DNA of 64,000 nucleotides, taken from assembly GCA_025093555.1 (NCBI GenBank), contig JAIWNF010000059.1, forward strand, positions 186,001 to 250,000. The letters run 5' to 3'. The notes below the pieces were generated by a model. The model did no database searches and had not been told where the DNA came from. It saw nothing but the letters and a program-made list of their open reading frames with translations. The position numbers and the translations under genes are program-made. Below are positions 13,128 through 25,648 of the stretch, one piece after another. Source of the DNA: Circinella umbellata. Its lineage: Eukaryota > Mucoromycota > Mucoromycetes > Mucorales > Lichtheimiaceae. The first letter of the stretch is position 1. Each line of letters starts with the position of its first letter.

Positions 13128-14289
13128 TTACCAATCAATAACAGCTACAACAGGACGATGATCACTAATAAGCAATCGATCATCAAACATATTAGAAAGC
13201 ACACCAAACCGACGTACCATCGTGTTTTCCGGGTGATGATGCATCATCATGATATAATCAATTTTTGTCGGCGCAACAACATCAGGTTCACCAAAACCAG
13301 TAAATGTATCAAAATTACCATATGGTCCACTTATTGTTGATCCACGTGCATTTTGATTGGTCAAAATAGTTTCTAGCGCATACCGGGTATCCACAAAAAT
13401 GTTCTGTTCTTGGTCTTGTTGTCTTCGATGTTGCAAGTTTTGTAAGATTTGACCAGGACGTACCACACGATGAGTAGGTAATGTCATTCCTTCCGTTGTT
13501 CGTACAGGATTACCAGTATGCGTTGCCACCTTGAGTTGAGTCTTTTGATTTAAATCATCAATATTTTTCCATGAAGAGTTGTCTTGCTTCGCTTGACCAC
13601 CAGTTAACGTAACATATCCGCCATCTGATTCAGGAGAATTCAAGTCTCCCATTAAGATCGATAGTTCGCTGTTTTGTTTTGCATGGTCTAAAATGACTTG
13701 TGCAGCGCCTTTACGTGATTCAGATCCTTCATGATCGAAATGGGCATTGTAAACAAAAAATCGAGAACCATCCGATAAACGACTAAATGTAACAACGGTT
13801 GCAATTCGAGGATGTTTCGCATCCCATCCAACACTGCCGGGTGTATCGGGTTGTTCCGAAAGCCATAAAGTATGCCAATCTTCCACTTTAAGTGTATTCT
13901 TTTTGTAAAAAACAGGAGCAAATTCACCCTCTTTTTGTCCATCCTCTCGGCCTGCCCCCACCCATGCATATTCATCACAAAGCATTGCATCCAAATCCAT
14001 CACTTGATGATACAGTGGCTCCTATGTGTATTTTTGAATTGTAAGTGTGTGATTTTTATAGTTCGCTTTTTCAAGTTGAAACAAAAAAAAGACAGACAGA
14101 GAGAGAATAAAAAATATCAATTACTTGAAAGCCCACAATATCTGGTTCCCACATTAATACTGTGTCGCCTACTTTCCACTTACGTATAGACCATGGAAGT
14201 TCACCTTGAAATTGATCTGGTAATTCTGGTGCTGCCGCATATGATTCACCTCCTAAATCAAGTCTTATATTAAATGTCATGAACTTCAT
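13128..14289 (-). CDS. Endonuclease/exonuclease/phosphatase (DNase I-like fold) protein
   Basis: Metal-dependent phosphoesterase of the EEP superfamily; the substrate could be nucleic acid, a phospholipid or another phosphodiester. Exons 14289-14125 and 14021-13128 give 352 residues. The splice produces GFQEP, placing the metal-binding Glu at residue 56. Other active-site motifs are in the expected order: TFNIR (Asn7), NAHFDH (Asn147, His149), GDLN (Asp181, Asn183) and the terminal SDHRP (His343). No signal peptide or membrane span, so probably cytosolic or nuclear. Compared with bacterial YafD-like EEP proteins it has an insertion rich in Gln (RRQQDQEQN). Start chosen as the first ATG, immediately before the TFNIR strand. 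No specific subfamily can be assigned. Confidence 0.85.
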
Positions 14290-14650
14290 TGTTTCATGAA
14301 ATAACAAAAATAAAAAGGATGTAAAACAATAAAGTAGGGGAAGAGAGAGAGAAAGAGAGAGAGAAAGAGGGTATACTCTGCATAACGACTGACCAACCCT
14401 GTTCAATTCATAATTTTTGTAATGCCGACTATTCACCTACATTTTACTTGGTATTTTTTTTCTTTTTACAATGCCCATGCAAACTTTATACATACACAAA
14501 AAAAGAAAAAAAAAAGCCCGGCTCAATCGCAAACAAACATAAGCCAAAAACACACAAACCGCATTTGTTTTTTCTTTTTGAAAAAAATATATATAATAAT
14601 AGGGCAGTCTAATAGATACAAGTATTGTTTTGTTTGTTTGTTTATTTTCT
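14290..14650. promoter_or_regulatory. Short intergenic/promoter region
   Basis: 361 bp between two minus-strand genes. On the minus strand the stretch just upstream of the endonuclease-fold gene is a CTCTCT-rich pyrimidine tract (plus coordinates about 14339-14368), typical of fungal promoters. No gene seen. Confidence 0.4.
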
Positions 14651-15076
14651 TTATTTAGCTTCTTCCGCTGGTACTTTCTTTTCCTCATCCTTCTTGGAAC
14701 CATAAATTAATTCATATCTTTGTCGTGTGGTTTCATCAAGTAATTGTGCACGTCCTCTTCGTTCAAAGTTAACCATATATCGATCCGACTTGTAAGCTCC
14801 TCCTCCGAGAGCAAAACACATTACAATATAAAACTAAAAAAAACAAATTCGTAACTCGCCAGTTAATGATCAGATTTCTCTTTCCCTTCCCTTCCTTTTT
14901 TTTTCCTTTTTATTTACCTTGTTAACAGTTTGTGTTCGTCTATACCATGGAAAGAAAGAATATGCGAGTGCTGATGCAAATAAGCCAACACCACCCCATT
15001 GTGCTGCTCCGACAGCAAAACCTTTCATAGCATAACTGCTTGCATTATTTTGTTCAGATTCTGTAACGAGTCTCAT
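14651..15076 (-). CDS. Small mitochondrial membrane protein resembling the Rcf2 N-terminus/Rcf3
   Basis: Exons 15076-14918 and 14833-14651 give 113 residues. The N-terminus MRLVTESEQNNAS is followed by a hydrophobic span (about residues 18-44, rich in Gly/Ala), a basic turn FPWYRRT and a second hydrophobic span (VMCFALGGGAYKSD). The charged tail is rich in Lys and Glu. This arrangement and the KGF..GA and YR..T positions recall the N-terminal half of Rcf2 and the small paralogue Rcf3, respiratory supercomplex factors of the inner mitochondrial membrane. The resemblance is from memory of the family pattern, not from an alignment. An alternative is another small two-span mitochondrial protein. 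The phase-0 intron with GTAAAT donor and TAG acceptor is well supported. Confidence 0.55.
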
Positions 15077-17294
15077 AGTTGATTAATATATGTATAAGTT
15101 GCTCTATGCGTGTATAGTGGTGTATAACCGAAAAGTATAACAAATAATTCAAAGAAGAAAAAAAAAGGTGCGAGTAAATTTTTGATCACCTCATTCTTAC
15201 TTCCTTTTAATTTTTATATCTAACTCCGAAACAACCTTTTTATTTTCTTCCTCCGCTTTTTCTTTCTTTCTTTCTATGTAAAATGTGAGTCAAAAGAGTA
15301 TCCGATTCAATCCGTTTGCAATATTGAACATCATTTATAATAATAACCATTGCTTTTAATTCAATATACTATTTATTTAATTATAGACAAGATGCTAATT
15401 GCTATTAGTATTATTTCTATTCTAATAAAACTTTAGATTTTCACGAAAGATAAATGTTTTAGCTACTGTTGATAGATAAGCGGGTGTCATCTATTCAGGA
15501 GTTGTCAAAATACTACTTGTACCAAAAACGGTCAAAACAGAAGGCACAAATATGATCGCTTAGTATATCTGCATAATAAAAGAGGCATTATTGCTAACCT
15601 TTTATTTACAATCTATCATTAGCCGATGGTATCATCAAATCCCTTTTTAAAAAAAAAACTTATTATCACGTTCTTTACATTAAGATGAAAAGTATACATG
15701 TATCGGAAATATATCTTAGTCTATAATAATGTGAAGTACGTAGTGTATTGTTCAATATGTCTTATGTCGTTTTTATTTTTGGAAAAGAACAGCTCATTTT
15801 TTACAATTGTTCTCCAGATTTGATTACGGCCAATGACGTGATCCATGGTAGCTCCGAAGGATTCAAATAACCTTTATCCGACAGAGCGTTTCATTGCGGC
15901 ATAAATTATTTCTTTGTCATTATTCTCTTTCTTTTGTTATTGGCTACAACCCCTTTTTTATTGTTTCTCAAATAAAATGTTTAAACTACATGTTATATAT
16001 AGAGGCTAAATTATGATGCACAGTTCAATAGATTTATACAAAATAGTAGTAAAAAGAAACACCTCGCAAAAAAATAAAACATTGTATTACCCACAATATT
16101 CATGCTTATGTAGTTAAAGACTAAAGAAAAGAAGTTTACTACCTACTCATTAAAAAAGACTGGATAAGGAAGAATCGTTATAATATTAACTTCTATCTTT
16201 TGGAAACTTGATATTTTTGTTACATTGAAGATGTACGTAAAAGAAGATATTGACATGTTTCCGTGTTTTCACATAATTTGATATGATATTAACTTACTTG
16301 GCCATCTTTCTCTTGTATTCGGTGCCGCATTTCCTACAAGTACAGCAAATCTATCGCTATATGAAACTCTTACGGGTCAAATTCAATCCTTTGATATATC
16401 ACATTTTTTAGTTCAACCTCCAAATCTGTTGCTTTGATCCTATCGTCACCAGAAATACCCTCCAGTGTCAAAAAAACAAAGCAACAATGTTATTGCTTTT
16501 CTTGATCCAATTCGACTGGATGTTAATGAATGGCTAGATAATAGCATGCCTTAAAATTAATTTTTATAAAGAATCTTCCAATAAATATACATAAGTTTAC
16601 ATAACGTGACAACTACGATACGATTGTGCTCTAAATAGAGAATTTAGTGTCACTAGGAATGTAAATTCAAGACCGTTGCCTAGTAACTACTGTATCTCTT
16701 TGAAAACATATCTAAAGAACCCTCAACATTTATTATCCACGATTCGATCCAAGAATGAGAAATCCTATATATCCTCACCGCATCATGATTTCATGCTAGC
16801 ACTTATTGTGTAGTGACTTATCAAGTAACTAACGCTGGCAATAATTATGCTCTCTCTCTCTCTCTCTCTGCCTCTGCCTCTGATGTAGTTTTTTTTTTAA
16901 TACCAATTTCACTGATAGATTAATTTCTCAATAAAATAATGACTTGATAAAAAAAATCCCATCATTTCACTTATACAATGCTACTATGACAAATTCAAGT
17001 TGAGTATAATAGGTGATCATGTCGAACATTCTTTTTAACACCGTTAAAGCGACTGTGCGAAATTCAACGTTTCACAACGACTGAGAAAAATATCTTCATA
17101 GTGTATGCCATTTAAACTAGTACATTATAATTGTTCTTATTTGAATAATAATAATAAAATAATAAAAAACAAGAGATCACACATTTATTATTACTCTTTT
17201 GATAAAAAACCAACCTTTTTCTTTATTTGATTTTATTTTCGCAATGGAATGTGTCTATTTTAAAAAAGGAAGATACTGTTGTCATTATTATTAT
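15077..17294. other. AT-rich intergenic region
   Basis: 2.2 kb without a convincing gene. It contains a (CT)n microsatellite at about 16851-16870 followed by CTGCCTCTGCCTCTG, and several TACGTA palindromes. No transposon protein or RNA gene recognised. Confidence 0.5.
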
Positions 17295-19899
17295 TTACCA
17301 ATAATTTGGAGGCGGAGGAGTACTATCATTAGTTGGATAAGGTGGATTATTATGAAAAGAAGGATTAGATGTTGGCCACTGCTGAGACTGAAAATGAGGA
17401 TTGGGATGAGGATGTGGCGCTCCATTACCACCAGGTATCGGCATTGGCATCGGCATTGATATACTACCACCATGTGCGTCAAAGCCTGATGTATGTGGTG
17501 GATGATCATGTTGCTGATAATGATGTGGAAGATGTGGAGCATGTGGTTGATTATTAAGATAATTATTATTAGGTGATGAAGAATATGATGGTTGATAACG
17601 ATTATTAGGTGATGTTGAATATGGTTGAGAAGGGGGTGGATGATGATACTGCTGTTGCTGATGTGGCATTGGCATCGGCATTGGCATGTTGCTAGGAGAT
17701 TGGTTGCGTGGGAACTGGCTATCAAGTTCGTCAGTACTACCATGACTGGGTGGTTGAGCTGGCATGGCAATAGGCATGGATATACGTAAATTATTATTAT
17801 GCGTGGATTGTGATATCGAGCTTGTCGATGGACTAATATAAGGCGATGAATTGGACGATGATGTATGATGAGAAGCAGTACTTTGGAAAGATTCATCTCG
17901 TTGTAACTGCTGTGGTAGTGTATGATGGGATTGCTGGGGGAAATAAGAGGATGAATGTTGACTATTTGAACGAGAATGATATTGCTGTTGAGGATAGTTA
18001 TTATTGTCTTGAGAAGTAGTAGTAAATCGTCTACTTGCACTGTCATTACTAGCTGTACTAACGAAACTATCATTACGTGATACAAATGGTTCATGAACTT
18101 CAGCAATAGTACTTTTCCTACTCATTACACTTGCTAAACTGTTTTCCCGAGATAAAACTGCTGAAGAGTTAATTATACTTCTTTTACTGGCAGTACTTGC
18201 AAGACTATTGTCCCGAGATAAAGATGAAGTAGGCTCACTACCAATGCTTTTTCTGCTTGATCCATTACTTGCAAGACTATTATCTCTAGATAATGTTGCT
18301 ACGCTATTATGACTACTTTGTGATGAATTAGTACTTGTAAAACTGCTATTACGCGATATTTGATGATCCGGAGGAGATGGTCGTTTACTACTGTTAATGA
18401 CACTATTGTCTTGTGACACATATGCAGGAAGTTGTACAGATTGTCTGGTGGCGGTACTGTTATCGCGTGACAAATATGGCGGTGGCGAAATAAATGAGCT
18501 TTCATTATTTGTAATACCATCATGATCTTTCTCGTCTCCTTCCCCATCATTTAATTTAAGATTTTCAATATCCTTCGATAGTTCTGGATTTTCGTCTGAA
18601 GCTGCCTCTTCTTCATCATCAGTCTCTTCATCATCGATAGATACTTCAGCTTTAGGAGTCGTACCAATAATAACTGGAATATCCATATGAACACCATGAG
18701 ACTCTTGATATTGAGGATCTTCTCGATTCACCTTATTTAAATCCACAGTAATATGTGCCACGTAATCTACTCGTAAAATGCGCCCACTGGATGCTGTACT
18801 AGGTGCCACAGATTGTGGAATGAATATTTTTGCTACAAACTCATTTCTGTATTTATTATCAATGTTCAATGCCAAATCATAAATACGTGGTTTTTTGATA
18901 ATACGTTGTTCGATCAACTGAATTCTACAATGATAAATGATAATGATAAAAACAATTGTGAGTAATATCCCTCTTTTTATAAAAATAGAAATAAAAATAA
19001 AGTCTATATATTAAAATTATGTGTGTACTTACTTTCCCTTGTTAAATAAATGAAATCGTCTCATTAAACTAATTGTAACAGCTTTTGGTTTTTCAAAGAA
19101 TTTATAATGTTTAATGATTGCTGTAACGGGTAATATATCACCTAATTTATGTATAGATTGAAATAATTATGTCACATAGCACAAAGTTTAGTCAGATGCT
19201 ACCTATCTGGTGAACACAAATGTACCATCATCATCGTCATAGTCATCATTCTGTCCCCCACCCTTCTTTTCTTGTCTCCCGGAAGACAAAGAGAAAATCC
19301 TCTCCACATGTTCGGTTTTTTTTCCGTCCTGCTTATTTACCTCGAACAAAAGCAACTTTAGGAATATGCATAGATGCAACTGCGGTATTTTCTTGAAACC
19401 GAATTTGTTCATCCACTCGAGCTTTTACAGCATATTCAGGTAAACTCACATCAACTTTTTCAACAATAGATATTTCACGAGTATCTTGAGGTGACCATGA
19501 TTGTACAAAAGTGAAAGGTATTTTAAGAACTGCAGATAGAGTATATTTTACACCACTTTGTTGTGTCAACTATATATTTTATTTTTACGATAATGATGTT
19601 AATCAATTATAATTACTGTTATTGATATGACAATATCCGTATATATATATGAATGCAAAAGTTACCTTCATGCTAGTCGGAAGTTCAGCACCTTCTCCGG
19701 GAATACTAAGCTCAAAAGGGAAGCGATTACTTTTAGCTTCCAGTTGATGTGTATTGCCTGACTCATCTGGGGCTGTAGCGATCTGGCATTCACGATTAAA
19801 CAAAGTCAGGTTGTTGGCGCCAACTTGTACGACACCAGCCAGTGTTACCCGAATATAGTTGATTTTTGTAGCTTTTGCAAGGTCAAGAACCACATCTCC

Positions 19900-19930
<31 letters not shown>

Positions 19931-20130
19931 CATAAAAATCAAGTATAAGTATTATTATTATTATTATAAGTATTGTTGATGCTGTTTTTGTTTATTCTAA
20001 AAGGTCTTGATTTTATAAATATACCTCGAACAGTTTCCCCTGGATTATAATAACGATTATCTTGCAAGTCAATATAGAATTCCTTTGTTTTTTTGTTTTT
20101 TGTTAAAAGTATCCCTCCTGCTAAAAGCAT
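17295..20130 (-). CDS. Alpha-arrestin (ART-type Rsp5 adaptor)
   Basis: Likely ubiquitin-ligase adaptor that directs plasma-membrane transporters to endocytosis. Exons: 20130-20025, 19898-19666, 19569-19341, 19141-19033 and 18924-17295, summing to 768 codons plus stop. The arrestin N-domain carries the characteristic RYYNPGETVRGDVVLDL strand; the C-domain includes VKYTLSAVLKIPF and GDILPVTAIIKHYKFF. Residues from about 310 on form an acidic then Ser/Asn/Gln/His/Pro-rich tail of over 450 residues. It carries PPPY (about residue 372) and a terminal PPNY, both fitting the PPxY motif bound by Rsp5/Nedd4 WW domains. Between them, about eight degenerate copies of an LSRDNSLAS motif occur (about residues 374-571). 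The start at 20130 is preceded on its strand by a pyrimidine-rich promoter. The frame at 20482-20276 further upstream is antisense to COQ10 exon 1 and is not part of this gene. Confidence 0.9.
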
Positions 20131-20387
20131 TTCTTTGTATATTTTTTATAATTTTTTCTTATTTTTCTTTTCTCTAAAAAAAATAGTAAAGGGAAAAGAA
20201 AAAAGAAGAAAAAGGAGAAAGAGAATTAAAAAAAGTTATAAAAAACTGAGTTGTGTAACATTTTTCCATGTGACGCTATTTATACATTTTCTCTCTCACC
20301 CCGCCCGCCTTTTTTTTTCTGTCCTGTAAATTAGAGTTGACAGGATAAATTCCTATATACGAATAGATATATAAAATACTTAACAAA
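20131..20387. promoter_or_regulatory. Divergent promoter between alpha-arrestin and COQ10
   Basis: 257 bp separate the two start codons, which face away from each other. The sequence is a long purine/pyrimidine-asymmetric tract (AAGAAGAAAAAGGAG-like on the plus strand) plus a TATATAAAATA stretch about 15 bp before the COQ10 ATG. Both genes presumably share this region; no specific factor site can be named. Confidence 0.6.
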
Positions 20388-21157
20388 ATGTCGCTCAGAG
20401 TCTTGGCATCACGCTTTCCAAATGCCACGCGATCAACATTAACTTCTATACAATCTCGGTCATTTTTTTCAATGCCTGACATTTTACCTTCTAGTCGAAA
20501 AGAACATTCAGAACGACAATTATTGAAGTAAAAACATTGTTTTTATTATTTTTTAATCAATATTATTTACAGTTGGAGCTTGGACTGACAACAATAATAA
20601 CAACAAATAACAAATATAGCTTTTCTCAGGAACAGGTATATAATGTCGTCTCTAGTGTAAAAGATTATGAGCAATTCGTGCCATTCTGTACCTTTTCAAA
20701 AGTTTATAGTAGTCGAAATATGGGTCACAACAAAACGCTATTTGACGGTGAATTGGGTATAGGATTTAAAATGTTTGAAGAGAAATATACCTCCAAAGTT
20801 ACTTGCGAATATCCTAAATTCGTTGAGGTAAATATATATATATATATATATATTCTCTTGTACTTTAGTGTATAAAACTCATGAATATATATATTGTCAT
20901 TATAGGCAGTTTCAAGCGATGCTACATTATTTAAAGAACTTGTTACAACTTGGCGATTTACACCTAATTTACCAGCTCATAAATTAAGTCAACCAAATGC
21001 ATTACAGCATCCATCATGCTTTGTTGATTTTAATATTCGATTCGAATTTGCTTCTCCACTTCACGCCCAAGCATCCTCTGTGTTTTTTGAACAAGTTTCC
21101 AAAATGATGCTTCAAGCCTTTGTTGATCGTTGTAATACTGTTTATAGCAAGCGATAG
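20388..21157 (+). CDS. COQ10: Coenzyme Q-binding protein COQ10, mitochondrial
   Basis: START/polyketide-cyclase-fold protein that binds ubiquinone and supports its delivery to respiration. Exons 20388-20527, 20620-20827 and 20906-21157 give 199 residues. The N-terminus (MSLRVLASRFPNATRS, with Arg/Ser and no acidic residues) is a mitochondrial presequence. It is followed by RKEHSERQLL, the conserved COQ10 entry motif RKEYSERR. The acceptor at 20619 gives ERQLLNFSQEQVYNVV, matching the human ERRILGYSMQEMYEVV without a gap; a nearer AG at 20572 would introduce a stop. Further conserved blocks: DYEQFVPFC, TWRFTPNLPAHK, CFVDFNIRFEFASPLHAQ and VFFEQVSKMMLQAF. The second intron contains a TA dinucleotide run. 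Confidence 0.95.
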
Positions 21158-21449
21158 ACTATTTATATATAAGGCATCTTTTTTTTTCTTATCATTTTCA
21201 CTATTCTTTATCCATAATTAGAATATTTTTATGTTTTATACATGAGTATACAATATTACTTTGTATCATAGACAGCAGACAATAGAAAAACACATCTACC
21301 CCTCTTATCACTTTTAATTACCATTATTTATTAATAATAAACTTTTTTTTCTGTTCCCATTTTTCCGTCTTGTATATCAATATTCTTATTATTAGGCATG
21401 TACGCATCAAATGTATTACTTTTGATTGATTTTAGAAAGCATAAAAATC
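21158..21449. other. 3' flank of COQ10
   Basis: AT-rich 3' untranslated/intergenic DNA. No gene seen. Confidence 0.4.
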
Positions 21450-21872
21450 CAATTTAGAAGTGAAGAAAAAAATCGCACAGCTTCTTTTCATATTTTACGC
21501 CCAGACAAAAATGAAAAATCGCACCAATAAAGCCATTTTAATCAAAAAATTCAAGAACATTATCCCCTTTCTGTAGATAAGTTATCATCAATGAACAGTA
21601 AAAATTTGTACACATATTCTATATTACGTATTTATTTTAGTAGGTTGGTTTCAATAGTGTAAAATTAATTGAAACGAATATCATTCATAAGAAGTTATTA
21701 TACGTAGAGAAAAAAATGTATAGAGTCTTAATGAAGTATGTTTAGTAAGAGAAGTCGTACTGGTAATATCACTAGAGAATTGGCTATGGCTGTTGCGCTG
21801 TACCCCTACAATTAAACACTCGCTAGAAAAAATTCGCACCGCTACGTAAGAAAAAAAAATCGCACAGGTAGC
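21450..21872 (+). mobile_element. Dispersed ~400-bp element, copy A
   Basis: This segment recurs almost unchanged, in reverse orientation, at 35703-36103. Shared limits run from TTTAGAAGTGAA to TCGCACAGGTAGCA. The central ~330 bp (from ACCAATAAAGCCATTTT to TAAACACTCGCTAG) differs at only a few positions. An A-run followed by TCGCAC recurs four times in the same orientation (about 21467, 21506, 21829 and 21851), twice near the ends. No protein is encoded, and I could not find clear terminal inverted repeats or target-site duplications. The size and dispersion suggest a non-autonomous element (MITE-like or a relic), but the class is unknown. Confidence 0.7.
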
Positions 21873-23096
21873 ACTACCCTATTTTTATGGACCCATTTTA
21901 CCACAAGATGTAATATTACATATCACTCTCTACTTCTATTTTCACTTGCAACAATTTCTCTTCCACGTTACAACCAAAAAAAAAACATGAAATCCAACAT
22001 TTGGTTTATGACTGTTAGATGTTTAATAGACATGATACAAACAATAGATGACCTATGAAATACTATTAATACATTATATAACTCCACATATTATAAAAGA
22101 AACATTATAATAAATGTGTACGTACTATGTTTTCCAAACATAAGGTCATCAAGCCATTCCCACGCTATCAATCATTCTCACTTCTCGCACACATTGAAAT
22201 GAGAAAAAAACACTTTGTTCTCTTCTGCTTGTCACTTGCGGGACTACACATTGTTGCCATTTCAATAAACAAACAACAAAGCCTTTTATATATCTCTGCG
22301 GTAAACAACCGCGAAGGAAATTGAATACAATACTACTTTTAAAATACGTAAGATAATTTACCCGGAAGAGCTCCCATCACAGATTCTTGAAAATCAACAG
22401 ATCAGTCATGAACGACAAATAAAGCTTGGCGGCTGAACAATGCACCATATTAGTAATCCAGTAGAGTACGTACAAATTTCGAAGTTTCATGTTTTTCCCC
22501 ATGGGGCTGTCCATCTTCTTGCTTTTACCCCCTATTACATGATCCTTCGTCGTTTCCATAAATATACAACATTAGTACATTACGTACTGCTCAGACTAAT
22601 AAAGTCATGATACATCACAGCAAAATCAAATCAATTTCTATTACCTTTATCAAAATGAATACGTAGCTCCATAAAAGCAACAGATAAGTATTCAACCACA
22701 TTGAATTACCAATGCGCGCCAAGGGAGCTAGCATAAAGGCAGACGGTGAAAGATATAAAAGCTGCACACGCCTCTCTTCTTTCACACAAGGCAAACCAAA
22801 GACACTACGTCAGCCAAGGGCGTATTGTTAGATAAGAATATTTTGTATTTTTGACAATGTATGGAAGGTACCTTGCAGACGTGACATTGTATAAGAATGA
22901 TAAATTCTTACTTGAACTGTTTCCCTTGAATATTTTAGCATCTATGTAATAAAGAAGAAGGCTCGCTAACTGGAGAATAAATTTACTCGCTCTTCAAGAG
23001 TAAATTAACTAAATAAGACAAAAAGTATAATATAGCTCAATAAAATATATATTAGCAAACTTAGTTCATGATGTAGTTATTCAAAATAGCAAAATA
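21873..23096. other. Intergenic
   Basis: 1.2 kb AT-rich, with scattered TACGTA palindromes. Small open frames at 22127-22324 and 22377-22559 have no recognisable features. I see no gene. Confidence 0.4.
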
Positions 23097-23463
23097 ATTG
23101 CTGTAGCAGTGTTGTGTGAGTGTGGAAGTCGTGCTAAGGTAATAATGGCAACAAATTTACTGTGCAATTTCTTTTCACACATGTCTGAATCGCAATTTCT
23201 TCTACCTTTAAGTCAATTTACCAATCACACATAGTACAATACTATGCTCGCTACAAGAATCTGGTATTTGTATTGCTGTAGCAGTGTTGTGTGAGGATGG
23301 TGCCAAGGTTATACGGAGGTCATGCCAAGGGAATAATGGCAGCAAATTTACTGTGCAATTTCTTTCACATTTGGCTGAATCGCAATTCCTTCTAATCTTA
23401 TGTTAATATACCAATCAGAAATAGTATAGTATGATGCTCGCTACAAGAATCTGGTATTTGTAT
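23097..23463. repeat. Tandem duplication, two units of ~175 and ~190 bp
   Basis: Unit 1 (23097-23271) and unit 2 (23272-23463) both begin ATTGCTGTAGCAGTGTTGTG and end GCTACAAGAATCTGGTATTTG. Inside they share AAATTTACTGTGCAATTTCTTT and GAATCGCAATT. Unit 2 carries about 15 extra bases near its start. No coding potential seen. Confidence 0.9.
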
Positions 23464-25648
23464 CATATTAATTATTTTGTTCAAGAAATATTACTGTAAT
23501 AAACTTCAGTATATATTAAATAAATAATTCGGTCGTAACTTTACGTATCGAAGAATTTGGCACACAGAAGGAAGAATGATCTTTTATAAAGTCAAATGTT
23601 TAAGAAAGCTAAGTTAAGAGAAAAATCTGTCAAAAGAACATTCTATCCAACAGCAAGAAAAGTGAATCGATTTGATAACGATTAGTTTAAAATGTCTTGA
23701 GTATGAACATTAGTATTGAAAGTATTAATAGTGGGAGAAATAGAAATTATATTCCCACATATGTATATAATAACGACAAGCCAAAAAGAAGTCGAGACAC
23801 GCGAGTTGCACACACAATTGTTTTTTTTTTAATTAAATGTGTGTCAACATATAAAATAGCCTATGGTTAGTACTGGCGGATTATTTGGTCATAGTGAAGG
23901 AGATGTATTTTTAGGCCTATGTAACTGATAAAACATTTAGATTGAAGCTATACAGAGGCTTTTTTTTACGTATCTCGGCTCCCTTAACATTTTCCCTATC
24001 TACTCGCATAATTTTTTCATTTCCTCTACTCCCACTATCGTGTCTCGAGAAAATATGTCCGCCGAGGACGTCGTGCTCAATTTTGAGACGTTAAATAAAA
24101 TAATCAAATTTTATAAACGTATCTCGGCTGTTAATTTGTTTTCTATGTACCCTTCATCCTGCTGATAAACAATTCGCTGCATTATTTCTACTATATTTCT
24201 ACTATATTTCTTCAAAAAATAAAACTATTACAGTATTATTATCCAAATATTATGCATGCCATATGAATGTAGTAATGGTTTCTTCTTTTTCGTTTGTTTT
24301 TTATACTATGTATTGTGAATCAATTAATTGCCATGTTTATTAAAAGATGAAAAGTAACTTATTTGGCAAAGTACCTGTAATTAATAAAAGAAATACAGCA
24401 GCTGTATAATTGTTAATAAGGTACTACGTACGTATATAATTATTATTTTAATCATTTCTTGCTTTATACTGGATGAAGTCTTTTTTGGTATATCCTTGTC
24501 GCAAGACTTTTGTATGAGACATTCTATTTTTTACCCGCTCTATCTTCTACGTAGACCATAATCCAAGTTTAGATATATGTTACAGTGCAACAAAAAGAAT
24601 GTATATAAAAATAGTCAATATACCCAATGTTTTATTATTATTAATAACTAAAGAATGATATATATTTACAGTATACGTAATAGATATAAAGGATTGTAAT
24701 TAAATAAGGTAAAAAAGGGGATTATGTACGTATATAAATGTATATGACTGTACGACCGTAAAATAAAAAACACCTATTATCCAAGTAATCTAATCAATGT
24801 TATTAGTAATTTCATTATTAGTGTATGTGATGAATCATGCTCTCTGTTTTTTTTTGTATATAAAATAATATTAGTGTATAATAAGGTTGCTGTTCCTGTT
24901 GTTGTTTTGATTATAATAATAGAATGATGTGTGAGAAAGAGAGAGAACCAAAGAGCCGCTGTTGATATTAATGATCTGTATATCAATGGATGATCTTCTG
25001 TTGTCGATGATTAATATTGATAAAATAGAATATTTGTTTGACTTTTACCCAATAAAAATAATTGTTGTTGGAGGATATGATTTTTTTTTGTTATTGTTGC
25101 TCTTGACAACAGTAACTGTCGAGATTGTTTTTGTATGATAATATTTTATATACTTTTGTGATCATTCCTCTTGATACTGTATACGAGTTTAAGTCATATT
25201 ATGTATTGATTTTGTTGCTTAAGTGGAATTATACGTATTTGAATTCATCGACGGTGATGACATTGTTGATTGGTTTTCAAGTCGATTTGATCTTGTGTAT
25301 TCATTTTTGTTTTTGAGGTTGTTGTAATTAATGGATTGATCCGTTTTTTTTTTGTTCGATTCAACATCTTTGGTCTTGATTGTAGTACTGAATCTTGAGT
25401 TTTTTTTTCTGTTTTTTTTTGTTTAATCCTTGACCTAATGGATTTTTGTCTTTTTAAGAGATATCCATTGATATAACATATTTTTTTATATATATAATCG
25501 CGAACTCTTTTGTTTCTCTTGTTGTCTGGTAATTTTGGATTAGCTTTGTGATGTCATATGTTTGTGCTTTTGTGTGAAGAATGAGTGATAAAGGGTACGA
25601 GGGAACTTTTGAATAGTAATAATAAAAATTAATAATATTTTTTTATAT
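23464..25648. other. Intergenic
   Basis: 2.2 kb of AT-rich DNA without a supported gene. ACGTATCTCGGCT occurs twice, about 150 bp apart (near 23968 and 24117), hinting at an old short duplication. The part from about 24900 to 25640 is T/G-rich on the plus strand. Confidence 0.4.

Noticed and set aside
20276..20482. Minus-strand ATG frame as first exon of the alpha-arrestin
   Set aside because: It lies exactly antisense to COQ10 exon 1, which encodes a convincing mitochondrial presequence and the RKEHSER motif. The arrestin has its own good start at 20130.
20573..20620. Nearer acceptor for COQ10 exon 2 (AG at 20572)
   Set aside because: It would put TGA in frame at once. The AG at 20619 restores gapless alignment with COQ10 orthologues.
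22127..22559. Two opposed 60-65-codon frames
   Set aside because: No similarity pattern and no neighbouring exon with compatible splice sites.
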